Origin: Sphingomonas sp. CL5.1
GTDB taxonomy: Bacteria; Pseudomonadota; Alphaproteobacteria; Sphingomonadales; Sphingomonadaceae
DNA: 64,000 nucleotides
Assembly: GCF_013344685.1 (NCBI RefSeq)
Contig: NZ_CP050137.1
Location: 1-64,000, forward strand
Direction of reading: 5' to 3'
The position numbers were made by a program, and so were the translations under genes. The notes below the pieces were generated by a model that did no database searches, was not told the DNA's origin, and saw nothing but the letters and a program-made list of their open reading frames with translations. This document shows positions 36,694 to 44,450 of the stretch, piece after piece (positions within the stretch are counted from its first letter, which is position 1; each line of letters begins with the position of its first letter).

Positions 36694-37269
36694 TCAGTTG
36701 AAATTCACCTTCGGCGCGGTGTCCGCCCCCGGCGTGGTCGCGGCGAACGGCACCATCGGCTTCGCGCCGTAGAAGATCTTCGCGCCGATCGCGTCGGGGA
36801 AGGTGCGGATCGTGGTGTTATATTGCTGCACCGCCGTATTGTAATCGTTGCGGGCGATGGTGATGCGGTTCTCGGTGCCTTCGAGCTGGCTCATCAGCGT
36901 GGTGTAATTGCCCTGGCTCTTCAGCTCGGGATACGCCTCCTGCAAGCGCTGGAGCGACATGGTGAGGCCGGCCTGCGCCGTCTGGTAGCGCTGCATCGCG
37001 GCTGGATCGGTGAGCTGGTCGCCCGACACCTTCACCTGATTGGCGGAGGCGCGCGCCTGCGTCACCTCGACGAGGATGTCCTTCTCCTGCGCGCCGGCGG
37101 CCTTCACCGTGGCGACAAGGTTCGGGATCAGGTCGGCGCGGCGCTGATACTGGTTCTGCACGTCGGCCCAGCGCGCCTTGGCGTTCTCCTCCGCGGTGGG
37201 AATCGTGTTGATCCCGCAGCCGGCGAGCGTAAGCGCGAGGCCGGTCAGGGCAATCGGACGAAGCGTCAT
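36694..37269 (-). CDS. lemA: LemA family lipoprotein
   Basis: LemA protein of 191 residues. A lipobox LAGC lies at about residues 16-19, followed by the family helix hairpins AKARWADVQNQYQRRADLIPNLVATVKAAG and the C-terminal NRITIARNDYNTAVQQYNTTIRTFP. LemA proteins are helical envelope proteins of unclear role, typically encoded with TPM proteins as here. ATG 37269 has AGGAGG about 11 bases upstream and is the first gene of the operon. Confidence 0.9.
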   Translation of the reverse strand: MTLRPIALTGLALTLAGCGINTIPTAEENAKARWADVQNQYQRRADLIPNLVATVKAAGAQEKDILVEVTQARASANQVKVSGDQLTDPAAMQRYQTAQAGLTMSLQRLQEAYPELKSQGNYTTLMSQLEGTENRITIARNDYNTAVQQYNTTIRTFPDAIGAKIFYGAKPMVPFAATTPGADTAPKVNFN

Positions 37270-37377
37270 CGGCGATGATCCTCCTGTTTCTGTCATAGCC
37301 ATATAAGGCACTTGTCGCGCTTGGCGAAGGGGCAATCGTGTGGTTAACCTTGCGCGACCCAACAGGAGTGCGGGCCC

Positions 37378-37809
37378 ATGTTCAAGGAATTCAAGGCGTT
37401 CATCGCGCGCGGCAACGTGATCGATCTTGCCGTGGCGGTCATCATCGGCGCGGCGTTCGGCAAGATCATCACCTCGCTGACCGAGGATGTGCTGATGCCG
37501 GTGATCGGCAAGATATTCGGCGGTCTCGATTTCTCGAGCTATTTCATCGTGCTGGGAGAGGTGCCGGCGAAGCTGCAAGGCTCGACCGACTATGCCGCGC
37601 TCAAGAAGGCGGGCGTGCCGCTGCTCGGCTATGGCGAGTTCATCACGCAGGCGGTGAACTTCCTGATCGTCGCCTTCATAATCTTCCTGATCGTGCGCGG
37701 GGTGAACCGCGTGATGCCGAAGAAGGAGGAGGCGCCCGCCGCCGATCCGGCCGATGTGGTGCTGCTGCGCGAGATCCGCGACGAGCTGCGCGCGCGGCGC
37801 GGGGCCTGA
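37378..37809 (+). CDS. mscL: Large-conductance mechanosensitive channel MscL
   Basis: MscL of 143 residues: FKEFKAFIARGNVIDLAVAVIIGAAFGKIITSL is the amphipathic N-terminus and TM1 gate, followed by the periplasmic loop, TM2 (FIIFLIVRGVNRVM) and a cytoplasmic helix. It opens under hypo-osmotic shock. The loop is a little longer than in E. coli MscL (136 aa). It is divergent from lemA and convergent with the Rrf2 gene. Confidence 0.96.
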   Translation: MFKEFKAFIARGNVIDLAVAVIIGAAFGKIITSLTEDVLMPVIGKIFGGLDFSSYFIVLGEVPAKLQGSTDYAALKKAGVPLLGYGEFITQAVNFLIVAFIIFLIVRGVNRVMPKKEEAPAADPADVVLLREIRDELRARRGA

Positions 37810-37855
37810 CGCGACCGTCCCGCCGCTCCCGGTTCCGGCCGGGGCGGCGGCGGAT

Positions 37856-38287
37856 TCAGGCCGCGACCAGATCCTCCGCCGTGGCGTCGGCGAGGCTGGT
37901 GCCGTCGAGGATGCGCGCCGTCTCGTCGCGCACGCGCATCATCGCGTGGCGAATCGCGCAATCCGCCTCGCTCTTGCAATCCTTGCACGGGCGATAGGCG
38001 GTGCGGCTGACGCACGTCACCAGCGCCAGCGGCCCCTCGATCACGCGGATGATGTCGCCCAGCGAGATCAGGTGGCTGGCGCGCGACAGGCAATAGCCGC
38101 CCATCTTGCCGCGATGGCTGAGCAGCAGCCCGGCGTCGCGCAGGTCGGCAAGGATCAGCTCGAGGAATTTTCGCGGCACGTTCGCCTCGGCCGCGATGCG
38201 GTTCATCGGGATCGGGGGGCTGGCGGCGGGGGCCTCCGCCAGGAAAAGCATCGCGCGGAGCGCGTAACGGGAACGCTGCGTCAACAT
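37856..38287 (-). CDS. Rrf2 family transcriptional regulator
   Basis: Rrf2-type regulator of 143 residues, with a winged HTH (RYALRAMLFLAEAPAASPPIPMNRIAAEANVPRKFLELILADLRDAG) and cysteines at about 92, 101, 104 and 110 in the C-terminal segment TCVSRTAYRPCKDCKSEADC. In IscR, NsrR and RirA three such cysteines hold an Fe-S cluster that senses iron-sulfur status, NO or iron; the spacing here does not settle which. It is divergent from ssrA, 80 bp away, and convergent with mscL. Confidence 0.87.
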   Translation of the reverse strand: MLTQRSRYALRAMLFLAEAPAASPPIPMNRIAAEANVPRKFLELILADLRDAGLLLSHRGKMGGYCLSRASHLISLGDIIRVIEGPLALVTCVSRTAYRPCKDCKSEADCAIRHAMMRVRDETARILDGTSLADATAEDLVAA

Positions 38288-38364
38288 GATACTCTATTCT
38301 ATGCACCCGCATTATGGCGAGCGAAAGGCGGGCTTTCCGTTTTCGTGATCCTTCCCTATATCGG

Positions 38365-38665
38365 TCGTGCTCGCGGGGCTTGCCCCACGGCTATGGCGAT
38401 AAACGCCGGCGATTAATAGGCGCAGCGGACCCGGGGGCAGTACCCGGCGGCTCCACCACCAACCGTCCTTCCGGGCGGATGATGACGGGGCCGAACCAGG
38501 ATCGACGTGTGTTGAAAAGCGCTGGCTTTTGCCCGGAATGGGACCACCGTGACGGCCCGTACACAAGTGCCAACGACAACGAGGCGCTCGCGATTGCCGC
38601 GTAATCAGTGACCTAACGGTCTAGATTACAAGGACAAAAGCGCGGTTGGACCGCACCGGGCAACA
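38365..38665 (+). ncRNA. ssrA: Permuted two-piece tmRNA (SsrA)
   Basis: A circularly permuted alphaproteobacterial tmRNA. The acceptor piece comes first and ends CGGCTCC-A-CCA at 38448-38458. The coding piece starts at 38487 with GGGGCCGAACCAGGATCGAC; its GGGGCCG pairs with CGGCTCC of the acceptor to form the seven-bp tRNA-like stem (one G-U). The reading frame 38569-38604 encodes ANDNEALAIAA followed by TAA. The stop codon lies inside a hairpin in which GTAATC at 38601-38606 pairs with GATTAC at 38624-38629, reinforced by GACC with GGTC. The outer limits (start about 38365, end about 38665) are estimates. Confidence 0.9.
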
Positions 38666-38761
38666 GAAGCGGATTCCAGCGGCACGGGGAGCGCCGGGCA
38701 ACAGAAGCTCCCCACCCTGGACGCGGGCGGGAAACCGTACCCTCCCCGCCCCTCCGCCACG

Positions 38762-39412
38762 TCACTCCACCAACATCCGCAACGCGCCCGCATCGAGGAT
38801 CGCGATTCGCCCATAACCCCGCGCGATCGCCCCGCGCCGCTCCAGGGCGGCGAGGTGCGCGTTGACCGACTTGCGCGACAGGCCGCACATCTCGGCGAGG
38901 TCCGCCTGGCCCAGCGCCGCGCCGCCCTCGCCGCCGAACGCCAGCAGCCGCGCCGCGATCCGTCCGCGCGGGCCGAGCGCGAGCATCTGCGCCGCCAGAT
39001 GCACCATCGCGTCGAGCTGGCCGTAAACCAGCTCGCTGACCGCGCGCCACAGCAGCGGCTGCTCCGCCGCGATCCGCTCCAGCGCGCTGTCCGCGACCAG
39101 CATCACCGTGGCGCGGCCGGCCGCGCGCGCGGTGACGATGCGCGGCCCGCCGCCGCCGCGCCGCGACTGGCCGAACGCGGCGCCCGCCGGCGCGAGGTTG
39201 ACCAGCACGTCGCGTTCCGCCCCCACCGACGCCTCGATCCGGAGCGCCCCGTCGAGCACCAGCACGACGCCCGTCTCCTCGTCGCCCTCGCCATAGACCC
39301 ATTGCCCGGCGCCCAGCCGCACCACCCGCCCGGCGCGCAGCAACGCCGCGCGCAACGGCGGCGGAAGATGCGCGAACCACGCGCCGCGCAGCGCGAGCGT
39401 CTCAATTTCCAT
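38762..39412 (-). CDS. Crp/Fnr family transcriptional regulator
   Basis: A 216-residue Crp/Fnr protein. The N-terminal cyclic-nucleotide-binding-like barrel (FGQSRRGGGGPRIVTARA region) lacks an obvious FNR cysteine set, so it senses neither as a classical FNR nor clearly as cAMP-CRP. A long dimer helix (LVYGQLDAMVHLAAQMLALGPRGRIAARLLAFG) and a winged HTH (LGQADLAEMCGLSRKSVNAHLAALERRGAI) follow. It is divergent from a TauD dioxygenase gene; a palindrome in the 74-bp gap is a likely operator. Confidence 0.87.
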   Translation of the reverse strand: MEIETLALRGAWFAHLPPPLRAALLRAGRVVRLGAGQWVYGEGDEETGVVLVLDGALRIEASVGAERDVLVNLAPAGAAFGQSRRGGGGPRIVTARAAGRATVMLVADSALERIAAEQPLLWRAVSELVYGQLDAMVHLAAQMLALGPRGRIAARLLAFGGEGGAALGQADLAEMCGLSRKSVNAHLAALERRGAIARGYGRIAILDAGALRMLVE

Positions 39413-39418
39413 GCGACC

Positions 39419-39438
39419 AATGTAACGAAGGTGACATT
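39419..39438. promoter_or_regulatory. Palindromic operator between crp/fnr and tauD genes
   Basis: AATGTAAC at 39419-39426 and GTGACATT at 39431-39438 form a near-perfect inverted repeat with a 4-bp centre (one mismatched pair). Its TGT-N10-ACA core fits the general size and shape of Crp/Fnr sites. It lies seven bases from the start of the regulator gene and about 50 bp upstream of tauD. Confidence 0.6.
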
Positions 39439-39486
39439 CCGATGCCAGCGCCGGCGATAGATTGCCCGCAACAAGGAGAGGACGAG

Positions 39487-40320
39487 ATGAGCAACGTGCA
39501 CTTCGCCCCGCTGGCCGATCATGTCGGCGTCGAGGCGCTCAATATCGACCTGAATGCGATCGACGACACCGCGTTCGGCGCGCTGCGGCAGGCGGTGGCC
39601 GATCACGGCGTGCTGTTCGTCCGCGATCAGCAGCTCACGCCGGAACAGCATATCGCCTTCGCGCGGCGCTGGGGCGGGATCGACGTGAACAATTATTTCC
39701 CGGCCAACGGCGGCTATCCCGAAATCGCCGAGGTGCGGAAATCGGAGACGCAGACCACCAATATCGGCGGCGGCTGGCACACCGACCACAGCTATGACCA
39801 GGTGCCGGCGATGGGCTCGATCCTGCTCGCGCGCGAAACGCCGCCGAGCGGGGGCGACACGCTGTTCGCCGGCATGGGCGCGGCGTTCGATTCGCTGTCG
39901 GACGGGCTGAAGGACACGCTGCGCGGGCTGCGCGCGGTGCATTCGGCGGATCACATCTACAGCACGGGCGGCATCTATGCGCAGACCGATCAGGCAGCCG
40001 ACCTGAAGGGCCATGACATCCGCACCCGCGCCGTCCACCCCGTCGCGCTGCGCCATCCGGTGACCGGGCGCGAGCTACTCTACGTCAACCCCGCCTTCAC
40101 GCTGCATTTCGAAGGCTGGACGCGCGAGGAGAGCCTGCCGCTGCTGCAATATCTCTATGAAGTGGGGATGCGGCCAGAATTCCAGTGCCGCGTGCAATGG
40201 GCGCCGGGATCGCTGGCGATCTGGGACAATCGCTCGACATGGCATTTCGCGATGAACGACTATCACGGCCACCGCCGGCTGATGCACCGCATCACCATCT
40301 CGGGAGAGCCGCTGGAATGA
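39487..40320 (+). CDS. TauD/TfdA-type Fe(II)/2-oxoglutarate dioxygenase
   Basis: A 277-residue dioxygenase. The facial triad starts with His98-x-Asp100 in GGGWHTDHSYDQVPAM and ends with the distal histidine in WHFAMNDYHGHRRLMHR, where the 2-oxoglutarate arginine also sits. ARETPPSGGDTLFAGM and GRELLYVNPAFTLHFEGW are typical of the TauD/TfdA family, which oxidises taurine, alkylsulfates or aryloxyalkanoates. AAGGAGAG precedes ATG 39487. The substrate is unknown; it is the sole gene in its unit, ending at a hairpin. Confidence 0.9.
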   Translation: MSNVHFAPLADHVGVEALNIDLNAIDDTAFGALRQAVADHGVLFVRDQQLTPEQHIAFARRWGGIDVNNYFPANGGYPEIAEVRKSETQTTNIGGGWHTDHSYDQVPAMGSILLARETPPSGGDTLFAGMGAAFDSLSDGLKDTLRGLRAVHSADHIYSTGGIYAQTDQAADLKGHDIRTRAVHPVALRHPVTGRELLYVNPAFTLHFEGWTREESLPLLQYLYEVGMRPEFQCRVQWAPGSLAIWDNRSTWHFAMNDYHGHRRLMHRITISGEPLE

Positions 40321-40326
40321 CGCGCT

Positions 40327-40360
40327 ATCCAGCCCCCGCCCACGCCGGGAGGGGCTGGAT
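40327..40360. terminator. Hairpin between convergent tauD and threonine synthase genes
   Basis: ATCCAGCCCC at 40327-40336 pairs perfectly with GGGGCTGGAT at 40351-40360. It fills the 42-bp gap and could stop both genes. No T-run follows on the plus strand. Confidence 0.5.
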
Positions 40361-40362
40361 CG

Positions 40363-41586
<1,224 letters not shown>

Positions 41587-41590
41587 CCGC

Positions 41591-42130
41591 TCAGCCGGCG
41601 GCCTTGGCGACGCCGACCAGCGCCGGGCGCAGCAGCCGGTCGCGGATCATCCAGCCGGACTGCATCTCCTGCACGATCGTCCCCGGCTCGGCATCGGCGG
41701 AGGGAACCTCCATCATCGCCTGATGCCGGTTGGGATCGAGCTTCTCGCCCAGCGCGGCGATGCGGGTGATGCCGTGGCGCTGGAACACATTGGCGAGCTC
41801 GCGCATGGTCGCGTCGAGGCCGGCGACGACGCCCTTCATCTTCTCGTCCTCGCGCAGGTCCGCCGGGATGGCGGCGAGGCCGCGCTCCAGATTGTCGCTG
41901 ACGGACAGCACGTCGCGCGCGAAGCTGGTCGCGGCATAGGCGCGCGCGTCGGCGGCGTCCTTCTCGGCGCGGCGGCGCACGTTCTGCACCTCCGCCTGGG
42001 CATAGAGCACCTGCTGCTTCGCCTCGGCGAGCGCGGCCTCCAGCTCGCCGGCGCGGTCATGCTCGGCGACCTCGGGCGCCGCCTCGGCGGTTTCGTCGCG
42101 CAGGTTCTCGGTCGTGTTCTCGTCGGTCAT
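41591..42130 (-). CDS. grpE: Nucleotide exchange factor GrpE
   Basis: GrpE of 179 residues, with an acidic N-terminus, a long dimer helix (ELEAALAEAKQQVLYAQAEVQNVRRRAEKDAADA), and the family end ITRIAALGEKLDPNRHQAMMEVPSADAEPGTIVQEMQSGWMIRDRLLRPALVGVAK. It releases ADP from DnaK. ATG 42130 is preferred over the adjacent ATG at 42133 because AGGA then has a usable spacing. It lies 22 bp after hrcA. Confidence 0.95.
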   Translation of the reverse strand: MTDENTTENLRDETAEAAPEVAEHDRAGELEAALAEAKQQVLYAQAEVQNVRRRAEKDAADARAYAATSFARDVLSVSDNLERGLAAIPADLREDEKMKGVVAGLDATMRELANVFQRHGITRIAALGEKLDPNRHQAMMEVPSADAEPGTIVQEMQSGWMIRDRLLRPALVGVAKAAG

Positions 42131-42152
42131 CATCTTCCTGTCTGTTGGCGGC

Positions 42153-43196
42153 TCACCCGATCAGGCGGGCGAGCGTCGCGGCTGTGAAATCCACCATGGG
42201 CACGACGCGCGCGTAGTTCAACCGCGTCGGGCCGATCACCCCCACCACGCCGACGACGCGCCCGTCCTGCCCGCGAAAGGGCTTGGCGATCACCGACGAG
42301 CCGGAAAGCGCGAACAATTTCGTCTCCGCGCCGATGAAGATGCGCGTCGCGTCCCCGGCGCGCGCCGAATCGAGCAGCGCGGCGATCTCCTGCTTGCCCT
42401 CCAGATCGTCGAGCAGGTCGCGCACCCGCTCCAGATCGGCGGCGGCGGCATCGTCGAGCAGCCGCCCCTGCCCGCGCACGATGAGCACCGGGCGGCGGCC
42501 GCCATCCTCGCTCCACACCGCGATGCCGCGCTGGATCAGCGCCTGCGCGGTGGCGTCGATCGCGGCGCGGCCGGCGGTGACCTCGCGGTCGATCCGCGCC
42601 CGCGCCTGCGACAGCGTCAGGCCGGAGAGCGTGGCGGACATGTAGTTCCCCGCCTCCACCAGCGCGGCGGCGGTGACGCCGGGGGGCAGGTCTATCACGC
42701 GATTCTCGACCGCGCCGTCCTCGCTGACCAGCACCGCGAGCGCCTGCGTCTGCGACAGGGGCACGAAGCCGATCGAGCGCAGCACCTGCTCATGCTTGGG
42801 CACCATCACCAGCCCCGCGCAAGCGGACAGGCCGGAGAGCGCGGCGGTGGTGGCGGCCAGCGCCTCCTCCACCGGCCCGCCACCGGCGGCGCGCGATTCG
42901 ATCGCGGCGCGCTCCTCGCGGCTCGGTTCGGACACCTGCATCATGCCATCGACGAACAGCCTGAGGCCAAGCTCGGTCGGCATCCGCCCGGCGGAGGTGT
43001 GCGGCGCGGCAAGCAGCCCCATCATCTCCAGTTGGGCGAGCACGCTGCGGATCGACGCCGGCGACAGGCTCAGCCCCGCCTGCGCCAGCGTGCGCGACCC
43101 CACGGGCACACCGCTTTCGAGATAGCTATCCACCACGCGGCGGAAGATATCCCGCGCGCGGTCGCTAAGCTCGTTGACTGGGGTGCCGTCGTTCAT
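42153..43196 (-). CDS. hrcA: Heat-inducible transcriptional repressor HrcA
   Basis: HrcA of 347 residues, with an N-terminal winged HTH (ELSDRARDIFRRVVDSYLESGVPVGSRTLAQAG, SPASIRSVLAQLEMMGLLAAPHTSAGRMPTELGLRLFVD) and C-terminal RPVLIVRGQGRLLDD and IGPTRLNYARVVPMVDFTAATL. It represses heat-shock operons by binding CIRCE and is helped by GroEL. No CIRCE element is visible near this gene; its targets are presumably groESL elsewhere. It starts the hrcA-grpE-threonine synthase run. Confidence 0.94.
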   Translation of the reverse strand: MNDGTPVNELSDRARDIFRRVVDSYLESGVPVGSRTLAQAGLSLSPASIRSVLAQLEMMGLLAAPHTSAGRMPTELGLRLFVDGMMQVSEPSREERAAIESRAAGGGPVEEALAATTAALSGLSACAGLVMVPKHEQVLRSIGFVPLSQTQALAVLVSEDGAVENRVIDLPPGVTAAALVEAGNYMSATLSGLTLSQARARIDREVTAGRAAIDATAQALIQRGIAVWSEDGGRRPVLIVRGQGRLLDDAAAADLERVRDLLDDLEGKQEIAALLDSARAGDATRIFIGAETKLFALSGSSVIAKPFRGQDGRVVGVVGVIGPTRLNYARVVPMVDFTAATLARLIG

Positions 43197-43241
43197 CGCG
43201 GAGGGATGTAGGGTGGCGCGCGCGCCGGCTCAACGGCCGGC

Positions 43242-44324
43242 TCAAAACCCGAGCGCCGCCGCCACCACCTTGTTGACGATCTTCCCCCGATCGACGTTCA
43301 GCCCTTCCTTCAGGCCCGGATCGTCGTCCAGCGCGGCCAGCCCCTTCTCCGCCAGCGCCAGCCCGTAAGGCAAGGTGGCGTTGTTGAGCGCATGGCTGGA
43401 AGTGAGCGGCACCGCGCCGGGCATGTTGGCGACGCAATAATGGATCACGCCGTCCACCTCATAAGTGGGATCGGCATGGGTGGTCGGATGCGACGTCTCG
43501 AAACAGCCGCCCTGGTCGATCGCGACATCGACCAGCACCGCGCGCGGCTTCATCAGCTTGAGCATCCCGCGCGTCACCAGCTTGGGCGCGGCGGCACCGG
43601 GCACCAGCACCGCGCCGATCACCACGTCGGCGGTGGCGAGCGCCTCCTCGATCGCGGCGATGGTGGAGAAATGCGTGTTCACCCGCCCGTGGAACATGTC
43701 GTCGAGCTGGCGCAGCCGCCGCAGCGAGCGGTCGAAGATGCTGACGTTCGCGCCCAGCCCGGTCGCCATCCGCGCGGCATTGGTGCCGACCACCCCGCCG
43801 CCGAGGATCACGACATTGGCCGGCGGCACCCCCGGCACGCCGCCGAGCAGCAGGCCGCGTCCGCCCGACACGGCGCGCAGCGCGCTCGCACCGGCCTCGA
43901 TCGAGAGCCGCCCGGCCACCTCGCTCATCGGCGCGAGCAGCGGCAGGCCGCCCGACGTGTCCGTCACCGTCTCATAGGCGATCGCGCTGACGCCGGAGGC
44001 CATCAGCCCGCGCGCCTGATCGGGATCGGGCGCGAGGTGGAGATAGGTGAACAATATCTGCCCCTCGCGAAGCTGCGCCCACTCCTGCGGCTGCGGCTCC
44101 TTCACCTTCACGATCATGCCGGCGCGGGCGAATATTTCGGCGGCGGTATCGACGATCCGCGCGCCGGATCGGGCATAGACCTCGTCGTCCGCGCCGATCC
44201 CCGCGCCCGCGCCGCTCTCCACGATCACCTCATGCCCGTGGGCGCGATATTCGCGCACCGCGCCCGGCGTCAGCCCGACGCGGAACTCGTTGTTCTTTAT
44301 CTCTCGCGGGACGCCGACCAGCAT
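43242..44324 (-). CDS. ald: Alanine dehydrogenase
   Basis: A 360-residue NAD-dependent alanine dehydrogenase: MLVGVPREIKNNEFRVGLTP, the catalytic lysine in KVKEPQ, YLHLAPDPDQA with the histidine, the Rossmann loop VVILGGGVVGTNAARMA and VDVAIDQGGCFETS. It interconverts alanine and pyruvate plus ammonia. AGGAG at nine bases upstream of ATG 44324 marks the start. It is divergent from ppc with 126 bp between; the two genes both feed the pyruvate/oxaloacetate node. Confidence 0.95.
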   Translation of the reverse strand: MLVGVPREIKNNEFRVGLTPGAVREYRAHGHEVIVESGAGAGIGADDEVYARSGARIVDTAAEIFARAGMIVKVKEPQPQEWAQLREGQILFTYLHLAPDPDQARGLMASGVSAIAYETVTDTSGGLPLLAPMSEVAGRLSIEAGASALRAVSGGRGLLLGGVPGVPPANVVILGGGVVGTNAARMATGLGANVSIFDRSLRRLRQLDDMFHGRVNTHFSTIAAIEEALATADVVIGAVLVPGAAAPKLVTRGMLKLMKPRAVLVDVAIDQGGCFETSHPTTHADPTYEVDGVIHYCVANMPGAVPLTSSHALNNATLPYGLALAEKGLAALDDDPGLKEGLNVDRGKIVNKVVAAALGF

Positions 44325-44450
44325 CTTGCCATCTCCTGCACGTTGCGCGCGATATAAGCGCAACAATTCCATTTGAAGACACGCGAAAGAGCAATTTTCG
44401 CGCGGTTTCGCGATTGACCCGCAAAATATTGCGTTGCAGCATCCGAATCC

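Noticed and set aside
38314..38604. A 96-codon frame ending with ANDNEALAIAA
   Set aside because: It lies within the permuted tmRNA gene; only its last codons are translated, as the tag. The rest is structural RNA.
42100..43300. CIRCE element for HrcA
   Set aside because: No TTAGCACTC-N9-GAGTGCTAA-like sequence is visible around hrcA or grpE.
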